DNA of 64,000 bases from Candidatus Aminicenantes bacterium UBA6228 (GCA_002441005.1 DJWO01000014.1:124001-188000); one strand, 5' to 3'; numbered from the stretch's first letter, positions 53,294 through 63,064 are shown. A program made the numbers and translations. The notes: generated by a model from the sequence alone, not told the origin.

Positions 53294-54700
53294 ATGAACA
53301 TGGTTCCAAAAAAAGCCGTCAATTTAGCCATTAAGTATCTCTCTGATAATCCGATGAAGAAGCTGCCAAAGCTTTTTGCTCTGGCTGAAGCTCTCGATCG
53401 CGGCCATAAGCGGACTGCCGATATCCGGAGAATACGCGGCTTTCTCCTCGATGAGAAAAACAACTGGCATGTCTTCGCCGAGAAATTGTCGCAAGAGGTT
53501 GACCCTGGCTGCCTCCGAAAAGTCATGGAATGCTTCTTCGTTAATTCAATGCTCGATGGCATCCCGCGGGCCCACGAAGTTGAAGAAAAATACGACATCA
53601 ATGTCCCCTGGGTTATCCTGATGGATCCGACCAGCGCCTGTAATCTGTCCTGCGTTGGCTGCTGGGCAGCTGAGTACGGCCGGAAATATAACCTGTCCTA
53701 TGAGCTCCTTGACTCCATCATCCGTCAGGGGAAAGAACTCGGCATTCATTTCTATATTTTCTCTGGTGGCGAACCGCTGGTCAGGAAAAAAGACATTATC
53801 AGTCTGTGCCGCGCCCATCAGGACTGTTATTTCTTCGCCTTTACCAATGGCACCCTGGTTGATGATGAACTCTGCCGCCAGATGAAGGAAGTTGGCAATT
53901 TCTCACTGGCTTTCTCTATAGAAGGCGATCGCGAGGCAACTGACTTCCGTCGCGGCGAAGGCACTTACCAAAAAGTCATAGAAGGCATGGAGCGCATGCG
54001 GAAACACCGGCTTCTTTTTGGGTATTCAGCCTGTTATCACCACTACAATACCGAAAACGTCATCTCTGATCAGTTTGTTGACGACATGATCGAGCGCGGC
54101 TGCCGTTATGCCTGGTATTTTACCTATATCCCGGTTGGCAAGCAGGCCCGGACTGACTTGCTGGCCACTCCTGAGCAACGGGCTCTGATGTTCAGGCGCA
54201 TCAACGAAATCCGGGCGACCAAGCCGCTTTTCGGCATGGATTTCTGGAACGATGGGCAGTACGCTAAAGGCTGCATTGCCGGCGGCAGGCGCTATTTCCA
54301 TATCACTGCGGCCGGTGACGTCGAGCCATGTGCTTTTATCCACTATTCCAATGTTAACATCCATGACGTCAACCTGCTCGAAGCCCTGCAGTCCCCTATC
54401 TTTAAAGCTTACCGGAAGAGACAGCCCTTCAACGAAAATCCGCTGCGTCCCTGTCCGCTCCTTGATAATCCTGAAGTTCTTGTTGACATAGTCAAGGAAT
54501 CGGCCCCAAAGTCAACCGATATGGAAGCTCCGGAAGAAGTGGAAGAACTCACAGCCAAGACCAGAGAGGCGGCCCGTCGCTGGGCACCGATGGCCGAGAA
54601 GCTGATGGCTGAAGTCTATGCGGCCAGAGCAGCCGCCGGCCAGCCACTTCGACCGTGGGATAAGCCGCAGTCATTTGAGCAGTCGCCCCCGGCAGGCTGA
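53294..54700 (+). CDS. Radical SAM enzyme with SPASM-like C-terminal cysteines
   Basis: 468 residues. A helical N-terminal segment (1-100) precedes the radical SAM core. Cys116-x3-Cys120-x2-Cys123 (SACNLSCVGCWA) is the [4Fe-4S] motif, followed by FYIFSGGEPL and FAFTNGT. A SPASM-like region (about 325-420) has KGCIAGGRRYFHITAAGDVEPCAF and PLRPCPLLDN with extra Cys ligands. The target is unknown; possibly lipid or peptide modification. AAAAGGAGG precedes the ATG at 53294. The same start (VPKxA after an identical ribosome site) recurs at 63974. Confidence 0.85.
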   Translation: MNMVPKKAVNLAIKYLSDNPMKKLPKLFALAEALDRGHKRTADIRRIRGFLLDEKNNWHVFAEKLSQEVDPGCLRKVMECFFVNSMLDGIPRAHEVEEKYDINVPWVILMDPTSACNLSCVGCWAAEYGRKYNLSYELLDSIIRQGKELGIHFYIFSGGEPLVRKKDIISLCRAHQDCYFFAFTNGTLVDDELCRQMKEVGNFSLAFSIEGDREATDFRRGEGTYQKVIEGMERMRKHRLLFGYSACYHHYNTENVISDQFVDDMIERGCRYAWYFTYIPVGKQARTDLLATPEQRALMFRRINEIRATKPLFGMDFWNDGQYAKGCIAGGRRYFHITAAGDVEPCAFIHYSNVNIHDVNLLEALQSPIFKAYRKRQPFNENPLRPCPLLDNPEVLVDIVKESAPKSTDMEAPEEVEELTAKTREAARRWAPMAEKLMAEVYAARAAAGQPLRPWDKPQSFEQSPPAG

Positions 54701-54901
54701 ACAACGGAGGCAAATGCGGAGAGCAAAGCCCCATCCGGAACATAGATTAACCGCTGACAAAAAGATAACACTGATGGAAGATTGCCTTCCAATCTCCACA
54801 GCAGAAAGCGATTTATTCATAACATTATTCAAATTTTTTACGTTATTATTTTATTTAAAACTCGAACTGGTAATTTAAATTATCATAGGAGAAGAAATAT
54901 T

Positions 54902-55288
54902 ATGAAGATTGCCCTGACCAGTATTTTTGTGGACGACCCCATTAAAGCCCATGCCTTTTATACGGAAGTGCTTGGATTTCAAACCAAAGAGTACATCCCC
55001 GAAGCCCAGTTGGCTGTTGTTGTATCCTCGGAAGATCCAGGCGGCACCGCTCTGATGCTGGAGCCTCGCGGGGATTCATTCGGCAAGCTTTATCAGGAAA
55101 ATGTTTACAAGTCCGGTTTACCAGTAATTGTTTTTAGCACAGAAAACATCGAGAAGGTTCGCAAAGGCCTGGAAGACCATGGGGTAAAATTTCGTGACGA
55201 TCTTGCTAAGCCGGAGTGGGGTCTTCTAAATCTGTTTGAGGATACCTGTGGCAATTTGATCATGTTAAGGAATGAAAACCAGAAATGA
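54902..55288 (+). CDS. VOC-superfamily protein, copy 1
   Basis: 128 residues from ATG 54902, which follows AGGAGAAG; an upstream in-frame ATG adds a non-homologous segment. MKIALTSIFVDDPIKAHAFYTEVLGF is a vicinal-oxygen-chelate opening, and LLNLFEDTCGNLIMLRNE is the typical closing strand with a Glu metal ligand. Small VOC proteins act as glyoxalase, dioxygenase or resistance enzymes. It is about 85 percent similar to the copy at 58273-58650. It is 200 bases after the radical SAM gene and closed by a hairpin terminator. Confidence 0.88.
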   Translation: MKIALTSIFVDDPIKAHAFYTEVLGFQTKEYIPEAQLAVVVSSEDPGGTALMLEPRGDSFGKLYQENVYKSGLPVIVFSTENIEKVRKGLEDHGVKFRDDLAKPEWGLLNLFEDTCGNLIMLRNENQK

Positions 55289-55301
55289 CAGCCGTCTAAA
55301 G

Positions 55302-55336
55302 AAAAAGGGGGACACCATAGCGTGTCCCCTTTTTTA
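55302..55336. terminator. Bidirectional terminator between VOC copy 1 and GH127
   Basis: Stem GGGGACAC/GTGTCCCC (8 bp) with loop CATAGC, preceded by an A-run and followed by a T-run, so it can work for both converging genes. Confidence 0.88.
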
Positions 55337-55347
55337 TTTTTATTCTT

Positions 55348-58035
55348 TTAGAGCGACCGGAGAACTCTGAGGGCTACCACCGGCGAGATTTCACTACCAG
55401 GAGCGGCCTCGAACTTCACCGTGATTTTGTCCTTGCCTTTGATGAGCTTTTCCGGAAGCACATAGTCCTTTTCAATGAAGCGTGGTGATGGAACACGGGT
55501 AATTTCTTCCTGAGCAAGCAGCTCGCCGTCAATCAATATCCTGAAGCTCGATGGGCGCAGCCGCTCTTCAGAATAATAGGTGACATGAAGGATAGGGCTC
55601 TTAATTCCTTTGATGGGTAGCTCGCAGGAAAACCAGGTGCTACCGCGGCGGCTTCTCCGTCCAAGAACCCGCTGAGGGGTAATTCTCTCGCCGGCTTTAA
55701 AATTAAATTCCTTTTCACTTCTGGGGTTGCCAAGTTCGACCATAACTACCGTAGCGGCCTCGATCTTTTTGAGCCTGGCCTGTTCGGCCTGGTATTCGGT
55801 CAGCCTCTTTTCCCATTCTTTTTGATCTATATAATCCCAGTAACCAGCATAGATTCGCTTGTGAACGGTGTAGAAAGGAAAGAGATCGACTTTAAGGGCT
55901 TTATCCGGCTCAGTCAGAGTTCTGGCCACACCTTCGATATAGAAGTGTCCGGGGCGGTCGCCAGCCGGTTTAACCCAATCGCTTACCGGACGTGGAGCAG
56001 CGACCAGCAGCGGCACGGAAGGACGCTTTAAGGCAACCTGGGCTTCGGCTTCATCCTCATCTTCAATCCCCCGCCGTCTCCAGTCGATTTCGGGACCAAG
56101 GTCTCCAGCCAGCACCAGCGGGCCCCACATCAGAGCCACGACTCTCGAATCACCGGCAGCTGGTTCCAGATAGAGCGACTTGGGAAGGGTGACCTCGACC
56201 GTGTCTCCTGCTTTCCACTGCCTCTTGATCTCGACAAAATAGCCATTTCGGTCTCTTTCCTTAGCGGCGCGGGCATACTGTGGATTAGCGACAGATGAGG
56301 TGGGCTGAAGGGCTTCTTCAGGTAGAGCCTCGCCATTTATCCTGACCGAAAAACCCTGACGGGCCCACCAGGGACGACGCAGGAGCAGTGTGAATTCTTT
56401 CGGTTTATCAGTCTCAATTTTCAGGGTGGCTTTTTCGCCTTCAGGAAAGTCAGTCTCCATCTTCACTCTGGCTCCGACCCTATCGGCGGCGGCAGTGGAT
56501 GGAACATAAAGATTAACCCAGAGCCTGCTCGCGTCTTCAAAGTAAATCCCCAGGCCGTGGAGAGCATGGTTTTCCATGCCTGAGCCGACACAGCAGGTGA
56601 AGCTCCGGAACATGTCCTGATACTCATGCTGGACACCGCGGCCAACCGGAACCATATAACACATCCGGCCATCTTCGTTGTCTATCGAGGCGAGCACATG
56701 GTTGAACAGGGCTCTCTCCATAAAATCAGCATAATGAGCATCGGGTGACAGGGCGAAAATAATTCGGGAGAGCTTCAGCATATTATAAACGTTGCAGCTT
56801 TCGCTGGTTCGGCCATCAACCTGAAAAGCCAGCTCCTCGGCCGCACCAAAATACTCATTCATCCCGTTGCCGCCGGTGGCGTAGCTGTGATGATTGGCCA
56901 CTGTGTCCCAGAAAAAACTCGAGGACATCAGGTCAGCTGACTCGCCTGTATACAGGTAGCGGACCACAGCTCCGATCATCTTGGGAATCTGCGTGTTGCC
57001 GTGAGTGCCGGCCAGAATGTCTTCATGATGAGCGAGCGGCCGGTGAAAAATCTCCTGCTCAAACTTGCTGTAGAGCTGGAGCCAGCGGTGGTCGCCAGTA
57101 TCAGCATAGAGGTCAGCCATGATCTCATTCATCCCGCCGTATTCACAGTCAAGCATCTGCTGAATCTGCTTGGGGCTCAGGCCGGAGAGGGTTTTCTCGG
57201 TCCAGGCAGCGAACTTAGTTTCTACCTCGAGGGCGGTTTTGTTGCCGGTCAGGCGGTAAGCATCGCGCAGGCCGGCGAAGGTTTTGTGGAGCGTATACCA
57301 GGGAGACCATTCACCGTTGAGATCAAAGCTGGCCGCCTTTATTTCTCCCTTAGCCAGGGCTTCAAAGCAGCGGCGTCCGCCTTCGAGAGCGCTGAGGTAG
57401 CCGTCTCCGTGCTTATCCTGAACTTCCTTTAACTCCTTGACGATATAATCAGCCCGATCCTTGAAGCGGATATCGCCGGTGGCTGCATACATAAGGCTGA
57501 CCCCCGATAGATAATGGCCGGCAATGTGGCCGGTTAAATTGCGGCCAGGGCCATCCCAGCCATTATACGGCTCGGCTTTAGGTGGAAGGCCGGCGTTTTT
57601 CCGGTAGAGGGCCAGCATCCTATCCGGTTCGAGAGTCAGAAGATACTGTTTGGTTAACTCCTGGGCTTTGAGTAGCGGGCCGCCTGTCAATCTGACTTTA
57701 TTCAGGGGGACGGGGGTGGCCCGAAGCAGTTTCTGCTGAATTGTCCTGGCCTCGGGGTCAGCCGGCTGGACAAAAGTCTGGGCGAAGAGCGGCGGCAGGG
57801 CAAAAAGAGTGATCACGACGGCGGAAGAGACGACGGCAAGGGATCCGTTGTGTCCTCTGGCGGGCAGAGGCAGATATTGCAGCTGGCGCTGTGACAGGTA
57901 GCGCCGCAGCAGTGGGAGACCGGCCAGTAAGCGCTTCGGCAGTAGGAGACCTGACAAAGCGTGACGAGTTATCTGTAGCAATTTCGATGATTTGATAGCA
58001 ATATCGTCGGAAATTCTGGCGATTATACCATCCAT
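55348..58035 (-). CDS. GH127-family beta-L-arabinofuranosidase-like protein
   Basis: 895 residues. The GH127 catalytic domain (about 130-620) has the zinc/nucleophile set: TSESCNVYN (Glu412, Cys414) and FTCCVGSGMEN (Cys481, Cys482), matching the Glu-Cys...Cys-Cys site of HypBA1. About 620-760 is the second beta domain, and about 790-895 a C-terminal beta domain (GSTWFSCELPIKGIKSPILHV). The start ATG 58035 has a good GGGAGAAG site, giving an odd 60-residue N-tail before a signal-like helix (LAVVSSAVVITLFALPPLFAQ). That tail contains a 30-base tandem duplication. It would release L-arabinofuranose from plant glycans. Confidence 0.88.
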   Translation of the reverse strand: MDGIIARISDDIAIKSSKLLQITRHALSGLLLPKRLLAGLPLLRRYLSQRQLQYLPLPARGHNGSLAVVSSAVVITLFALPPLFAQTFVQPADPEARTIQQKLLRATPVPLNKVRLTGGPLLKAQELTKQYLLTLEPDRMLALYRKNAGLPPKAEPYNGWDGPGRNLTGHIAGHYLSGVSLMYAATGDIRFKDRADYIVKELKEVQDKHGDGYLSALEGGRRCFEALAKGEIKAASFDLNGEWSPWYTLHKTFAGLRDAYRLTGNKTALEVETKFAAWTEKTLSGLSPKQIQQMLDCEYGGMNEIMADLYADTGDHRWLQLYSKFEQEIFHRPLAHHEDILAGTHGNTQIPKMIGAVVRYLYTGESADLMSSSFFWDTVANHHSYATGGNGMNEYFGAAEELAFQVDGRTSESCNVYNMLKLSRIIFALSPDAHYADFMERALFNHVLASIDNEDGRMCYMVPVGRGVQHEYQDMFRSFTCCVGSGMENHALHGLGIYFEDASRLWVNLYVPSTAAADRVGARVKMETDFPEGEKATLKIETDKPKEFTLLLRRPWWARQGFSVRINGEALPEEALQPTSSVANPQYARAAKERDRNGYFVEIKRQWKAGDTVEVTLPKSLYLEPAAGDSRVVALMWGPLVLAGDLGPEIDWRRRGIEDEDEAEAQVALKRPSVPLLVAAPRPVSDWVKPAGDRPGHFYIEGVARTLTEPDKALKVDLFPFYTVHKRIYAGYWDYIDQKEWEKRLTEYQAEQARLKKIEAATVVMVELGNPRSEKEFNFKAGERITPQRVLGRRSRRGSTWFSCELPIKGIKSPILHVTYYSEERLRPSSFRILIDGELLAQEEITRVPSPRFIEKDYVLPEKLIKGKDKITVKFEAAPGSEISPVVALRVLRSL

Positions 58036-58272
58036 TTCACTTCTCCCGATATGTTATTTTTCTGATGTCTAATATATCTTATTTTGCGGTGCTTAGCCAC
58101 CACTTTTTGTTATCAAAATGCAAATCGGCCACCCCGCAACCTCTATAACACAAAATACAGCGATCATACATATAATGTCATTGAAAATTTCTATATTATT
58201 CTTTAACCTAAAACCAATAAACCAATGCACTGATGCACTGAGAGTTTAAATTATCTTATAAGGAGAGATGCC

Positions 58273-58650
58273 ATGAAGATTGCTCTGACCAGTATTTTTG
58301 TTGATGATCCCATTAAAGCCCATGCCTTTTATACGGAGGTGCTTGGATTCCAAAGCAAAGAATTCGTTCCCGACGCCCAGTTGGCCGTTGTTGTATCCCC
58401 GGAAGATCCGAACGGCACGGCTCTGATGCTGGAGCCCCGCGGGGATTCATTCGGCAAGCTTTACCAGGAAAACGTCTATCAATCGGGTTTGCCAGTTATT
58501 GTTTTTAGCGCACAAAACATTGAGAAAGTTCGCCAGGACCTGGAGGAACGAGGTGTAAAATTTCGTCACGACCTTGCTAAGCCAGAGTGGGGTCTTCTAA
58601 ATCTGTTTGAGGATACATGTGGCAATTTGATCATGTTAAGGAAAGAATGA
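58273..58650 (+). CDS. VOC-superfamily protein, copy 2
   Basis: 125 residues, nearly the same as the protein at 54902-55288 (the opening MKIALTSIFVDDPIKAHAFY is identical; changes such as S for T and D for E follow). The DNA is also similar, including TTTAAATTATC just upstream. ATAAGGAGAG is the ribosome site. The GH127 gene lies between the two copies in the opposite direction, so a duplication with an insertion or inversion is likely. Function unknown. Confidence 0.88.
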   Translation: MKIALTSIFVDDPIKAHAFYTEVLGFQSKEFVPDAQLAVVVSPEDPNGTALMLEPRGDSFGKLYQENVYQSGLPVIVFSAQNIEKVRQDLEERGVKFRHDLAKPEWGLLNLFEDTCGNLIMLRKE

Positions 58651-58660
58651 AAATCCGGTT

Positions 58661-60367
58661 CTAAGGATAGTAGGCATTTTTGGTGTACTGATAGACCATT
58701 CGCTGAGAATTATAATACGATCCGTTCAGGGCAATAGCGTTTCGCATGATCCAGGCATAAGTATTCGGCCGGGAATAATACATGGGGATGATAACATATT
58801 CGAGCTTGTTATAAAGATAAGCTAATTCTTTTTGAATGTTACTCTCTGGTTCCCAGCTGTCTCCGATTGACCAGCCGGTTACTCCTTCGACATGACCTTC
58901 GACCCACCATCCATCCAGCACACTCAAGCTGGGGACACCATTTAAGGCTGCTTTCATCCCGCTGGTACCGGAAGCCTCCTGAGGTTTTTGTGGGGTATTC
59001 AGCCACAGATCGACACCAGAGCAGATCAATTTACCCAGCTCCATATTGTATTCTTCAAGATACACTATTTTTACTGAATCTTTTAGCTGCTCGGCTGCAC
59101 GAAAAACACTGCGTATCATCTCTTTCCCGCTTTCATCTCGGGGATGGGCTTTGCCTCCATATACCATCTGTATAGGGCCAACATTTTTGACTATATGACG
59201 TAGGCGCTCGAGGTCAGAGAAAATCAGATTAGCCCGTTTATAGCCGGTTGCTCGGCGGGCAAAGCCAATCGTAAATACTGCCGGATCAAACTTAAGACCG
59301 GTACGCTTTTCGATTTCGCCCAGCAGGATTCGTTTGGCCGCGGCATGAGCTTTTTGAACTTCATCGATAGGGATGGTGATCAGATATCGCAGATAATTCG
59401 AATCTTTTCGCCATTCTGGCACCTCTCTGTCAAATAAATCAGCGAATGAGGTGGAAACCCATGAAACCGGGTGCACGCCGTTGGTTACTGAGTTAATCGG
59501 ATAGGTGGGGAACATGGACTGAGAAATTTCTTCATGGCGCATCGAAACTCCATTGATGTAGCGCGAAAAGCACAGGCCCAGATAGGTCATATTGAGTGTA
59601 TCATCCTTAAAACAGGAGGCCGACTTCAGGGCATTAAAGTGTTCCTGGCCCAAAACCCTCGCTACCATATCCAGAGGGAATTGATCAACAGCTGCCGGTA
59701 CAGGTGTATGGGTGGTAAATACGCACATATCTCTTACATCCTGGGCACAGGTCATATCAACGCTGCAGACGTTGTATGTTTTCATCTGTTCTTCCAGCAG
59801 AGAGAGAATCAATAAGGCTGAATGCCCCTCATTCATATGATAAGCTTGAAGCCGAGAATAACCGAGTGCTCGCAGCACAGAGATGCCGCCCATGCCCAGT
59901 ATGATTTCCTGACACAAACGATAGTGGACATCTCCTCCGTATAAATAATCAGTTAAGGTCCGGTCCCACTCAGAATTTTCCGGCAGACAGGTATCCAGAA
60001 AATATACAGTTACCTCACTGCCAGTTACGCCGGTAATAATCAGTCGCCACGGTCGTATTTTAACTTCACGACCTTCAATCTGGACTGCGACTATCGTATC
60101 GAGCGGCTCAAGGAATTGAGCTGGATCCCAGTCGAAGGGTTCCTCGGTCTGATTTCCTGCTTGGTCAAGGTGCTGGCGGAAATATCCCTTGCGGTGGAGG
60201 AGCGTTACACCTATTAAAGGCACTCCCATATCGGCTGCAGCCCGCAACGTGTCTCCGGCCAGTACTCCGAGTCCTCCGCTGTAGGTAGGCATTTCTGAGA
60301 TAATTCCTACTTCCATGGAAAAATAGGCGACCGGAGCAGGATAAATTTGTGTATGGTTGATGGCCAT
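58661..60367 (-). CDS. Alpha-glucan phosphorylase (GT35, short type)
   Basis: 568 residues, shorter than classical glycogen phosphorylase (about 800) and of the short bacterial/archaeal type. PVAYFSMEVGIISEMPTYSG is the opening motif; AYHMNEGHSALLIL and VFTTHTPVPAAVDQF follow; the PLP-binding Lys is in EASGTSGMKAALNG. It degrades alpha-1,4-glucan with phosphate to glucose-1-phosphate in the cytoplasm. It converges with VOC copy 2, 10 bases apart. Confidence 0.92.
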   Translation of the reverse strand: MAINHTQIYPAPVAYFSMEVGIISEMPTYSGGLGVLAGDTLRAAADMGVPLIGVTLLHRKGYFRQHLDQAGNQTEEPFDWDPAQFLEPLDTIVAVQIEGREVKIRPWRLIITGVTGSEVTVYFLDTCLPENSEWDRTLTDYLYGGDVHYRLCQEIILGMGGISVLRALGYSRLQAYHMNEGHSALLILSLLEEQMKTYNVCSVDMTCAQDVRDMCVFTTHTPVPAAVDQFPLDMVARVLGQEHFNALKSASCFKDDTLNMTYLGLCFSRYINGVSMRHEEISQSMFPTYPINSVTNGVHPVSWVSTSFADLFDREVPEWRKDSNYLRYLITIPIDEVQKAHAAAKRILLGEIEKRTGLKFDPAVFTIGFARRATGYKRANLIFSDLERLRHIVKNVGPIQMVYGGKAHPRDESGKEMIRSVFRAAEQLKDSVKIVYLEEYNMELGKLICSGVDLWLNTPQKPQEASGTSGMKAALNGVPSLSVLDGWWVEGHVEGVTGWSIGDSWEPESNIQKELAYLYNKLEYVIIPMYYSRPNTYAWIMRNAIALNGSYYNSQRMVYQYTKNAYYP

Positions 60368-60892
60368 ATCGCTTTCTCCTTAAAGCTAAGGCTAATGAAA
60401 TAACATCGTTGTTAATAGCGTTAATATTGGGTCTGAGCCTTGAAGACTAATTTATCAGATTATCATATTTCTACTTTTTAATCATTGAAAAAATGCAGAC
60501 ACATTATCTTATCCCTGTTTTTACATAATTTAAATTTCCTTTTGACAACTCATAAATCTATGATGGCTCGGCCTCCTGTGCTCTTACAGTGTCAACTCAA
60601 GTCAATCTTTATGTATATGCTGATCCTGACTTTCCAGGCGGCTCCTTGTATTTCGTTATTATCTCCTTTTTCTCTTCTTCAGGCTTTGCTTTTATGTCAG
60701 TTATTGATATAGGTAGGCTTTCAATTGACTTTGTCAAGGGAAGGGCTGCAGACTGTCGCAAAATTTTGATTACGATATATCGATCACTATCTTTTTTCCC
60801 CAGGCAAATCGGCCACCTATGTCGCCATTCATCCTAACAGCGACCGGTACCTATCTTCCTTCATGCAAGGCCACCTACCAAAAAGCCTGGTA
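60368..60892. other. Intergenic region, 525 bases
   Basis: Spacer after the phosphorylase start. Short open frames on the plus strand (75 and 82 codons) have no ribosome site or family pattern and overlap, so I do not call them. It marks the start of a second accessory region. Confidence 0.4.
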
Positions 60893-61765
60893 TTAAAACC
60901 TTAGGTTCTTTAGGCAGATATCTATGAGCAGATCGACTGCATGAGCGCCGACAAACCATAGCCCGGCTGCCACTTTACATGGGTTAAGCTTAGCTTTAAG
61001 ACAATCGTCTATAATTCTTTTCTTTAAATCAGAAAATTTTGGCTCATTATATCCAAGCCGTTCTGCAATTGTTACTACCCAAGTATCAACCGGAAAAGCA
61101 AATATATAATTTTCCTGGGAAATTTTGATTTCCGGATTAAGCAAAAGAATATCCCTAATAATTAAACAACTAATTTTATCTCCAATGGCGTAAATATTGT
61201 TTAGTCTTTTAGAACTTTCAGAGGCTTTGTTCTTAACTAGAGTATCGTAAACATATTTATAAATATTTTTGTGCCGTGGCCTTGCCGTGACGAAATCCAA
61301 AACGTCCAAGACCATTATTATATCAATATGATTGTCCAGTTTTACTTTCTCACGATAAGCCTCACCTTCCCAGGGGACCTCGATCTCTTTTGGAGTGATT
61401 AAAAGCCTAACGATCTCATTTTTACTGGCAAAATCCTGAAATTCAGCAAGGGCTTGAATCTTCCCGCTTTTCGTTTTCCTTTTAAGCTCCAATAAAGGAG
61501 TTATATCGAAATAACTCCGGCGATCTGACATTTTTTGGTATGCATTCTCAGAATTATCTTTAATCCCAAAGCGGTCGCTTAATACCTCACAGGTAAAATA
61601 AAGATATTTATAAGACAGCTTATCTCTTCTGCCTCTCATGAATGACCTATGGAAAAAGAATTTCAGACCTTCCCACCAATCGGTCATTAAGAGTTCCCTG
61701 TTTTCTGGGCTCAAAATTCTATCAATATAGCTATCTCCAAATTTCTCGAGGTTACTTAAAGCCAA
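60893..61765 (-). CDS. HhH-GPD-superfamily DNA-glycosylase-like protein
   Basis: 290 residues from TTG 61765, but a better start would be ATA at 61780, five codons upstream and 5 bases after GGAGG, suggesting a mutated ATG. The core has YAIGDKISCLIIRDIL, with a Lys in the helix-hairpin-helix position, then FAFPVDTWVVTIAERLGY with Asp in the GPD position, and NPCKVAAGLWFVGAHA. These match the layout of HhH-GPD DNA glycosylases such as Ogg/AlkA relatives, with a distinct N-terminal half. It is adjacent to the IS3 element. The assignment is from motif pattern. Confidence 0.6.
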   Translation of the reverse strand: MALSNLEKFGDSYIDRILSPENRELLMTDWWEGLKFFFHRSFMRGRRDKLSYKYLYFTCEVLSDRFGIKDNSENAYQKMSDRRSYFDITPLLELKRKTKSGKIQALAEFQDFASKNEIVRLLITPKEIEVPWEGEAYREKVKLDNHIDIIMVLDVLDFVTARPRHKNIYKYVYDTLVKNKASESSKRLNNIYAIGDKISCLIIRDILLLNPEIKISQENYIFAFPVDTWVVTIAERLGYNEPKFSDLKKRIIDDCLKAKLNPCKVAAGLWFVGAHAVDLLIDICLKNLRF

Positions 61766-61934
61766 ATCTTTATTGCTTATGGCTGCCTCCTAATAAGCCT
61801 TCCTTTGGCATTATCCGTTTTGTTCCAGAGCAAATCAATTTAATTACTCTGGTTACCGCCCCACTCGAAACATTAAGCTTGAGATGGTCTAGTAGTCAAG
61901 ACCAAATGTAGCCTTCTTTTAAGGTGTATTTCAT

Positions 61935-62762
61935 TTAACAGGCTGCACCCGCTGGTAGCTGATAATAAGCCTCGAAGGGCGTATCATATACTCCCAGGCT
62001 CTGATGTAGCCTCTCTTCATTGTATTTCCGGATAAATTCCCCAATGCTGGCTCTGCATTCAGCTACCGTCTCATAGCACTTGGTATAAACCTCTTCATAC
62101 TTTAATGTCCTCCAGAACCTCTCAATGAAAATATTATCAATTACCCGGCCTTTCCCATCCATACTGATCTTTATCTCCTTCCCCTGGAGTATGGACAGAA
62201 ACTCTGAGCTGGTAAACTGGGCTCCCTGGTCGGTGTTGAAGTATTCCGGACAGTCACCCTCCAGAGCCTCTTTCAGGGCCTCACAGCAAAAACCAGACTC
62301 TAACGTATTGGATAGCTGCCAGGAGATTATATAACGGCTGAAAACATCCATCACTGCTATTAAATAAACAAACCCATGTTTCAACCTGATATAGGTAATA
62401 TCAGCTGCCCAGACCTTGTTTGGACAATCTATCTCAACCTCCCGGAGTAGATAAGGATAAATCTGATGGTCCTTGGCTGGAATACTAAATCTCTTCCTCG
62501 GATAAATCGCCTCTACCCCCAGAAGCCTCATCAGACTCCTCACCCTGAACCGTCCAACTCTATATCTACGACGTCTAAGCTCCCGACTCATCCTCCGACT
62601 GCCATAACTTGGAAAATCCAGGTAAATCTTATCCATCTCCTGAAGTACCCTCTGATCCTCTTCCGACAGCTCCACCCGCTCATAGTAAAGAGAAGAACGG
62701 TTAAGAGCCAGAAGCTCACACTGCCTCCGTATACTCAAATCCTCGTTCTCCCTCTCCACCAT
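61935..62762 (-). CDS. IS3-family transposase OrfB (DDE integrase)
   Basis: 275 residues. An HTH_21-like N-terminus (LLALNRSSLYY) precedes the rve catalytic core: VWAADITYIRLKHGFVYLIAVMD (first Asp), YFNTDQGAQFTS (second Asp) and GRVIDNIFIERFWRTLKYEE (Glu), then the conserved end NEERLHQSLGVYDTPFEAYY. All DDE residues are present. Translation probably occurs as an OrfAB fusion by -1 slippage on the A9 run (62796-62804); in the -1 frame the sequence runs on from KKK to VQAAPEPVKKDMVE. Confidence 0.93.
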   Translation of the reverse strand: MVERENEDLSIRRQCELLALNRSSLYYERVELSEEDQRVLQEMDKIYLDFPSYGSRRMSRELRRRRYRVGRFRVRSLMRLLGVEAIYPRKRFSIPAKDHQIYPYLLREVEIDCPNKVWAADITYIRLKHGFVYLIAVMDVFSRYIISWQLSNTLESGFCCEALKEALEGDCPEYFNTDQGAQFTSSEFLSILQGKEIKISMDGKGRVIDNIFIERFWRTLKYEEVYTKCYETVAECRASIGEFIRKYNEERLHQSLGVYDTPFEAYYQLPAGAAC

Positions 62763-62770
62763 ATCCTTCT

Positions 62771-63064
62771 TTACAGGTTCTGGAGCTGCTTGTACTTTTT
62801 TTTTAAAAACTCAAGCTCTATGTCCTGCTCCCCAATCTTCTTGTACAGCTTATCTATCAACTCCTTCATCTCTTCTACCTCAGGCTCCTGCTTCCTTGAA
62901 AATACACCACCTGCGTTCTCTAAAAGCTGCCTCTTCCACTTCATTATCTGGTTAGGATGAACCTCAAACTGAGCTGCTATCTCAGAAATGGTCTTCTCTC
63001 CCTTGACCGCCTCCAAAGCCACCCTGGCTTTGAACTGGTCATCGTAAGTCTTCCGTTTTTTCAT
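62771..63064 (-). CDS. IS3-family transposase OrfA
   Basis: 97 residues. Helix-turn-helix of the HTH_Tnp_1 kind: YDDQFKARVALEAVKGEKT then EIAAQFEVHPNQIMKWKRQL. A leucine-zipper-like C-terminal coil follows (EEMKELIDKLYKKIGEQDIE), ending KKKYKQLQNL. The A9 slippery run lies in KKK, nine codons before the stop. It binds the terminal repeats. Confidence 0.92.
   Translation of the reverse strand: MKKRKTYDDQFKARVALEAVKGEKTISEIAAQFEVHPNQIMKWKRQLLENAGGVFSRKQEPEVEEMKELIDKLYKKIGEQDIELEFLKKKYKQLQNL

Noticed and set aside
57001..57432. 143-codon plus-strand frame inside GH127
   Set aside because: It is the antisense shadow of conserved GH127 catalytic sequence.
60485..60837. Two overlapping small plus-strand frames
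   Set aside because: No start signals or protein-like conservation; probably chance frames in AT-rich spacer.
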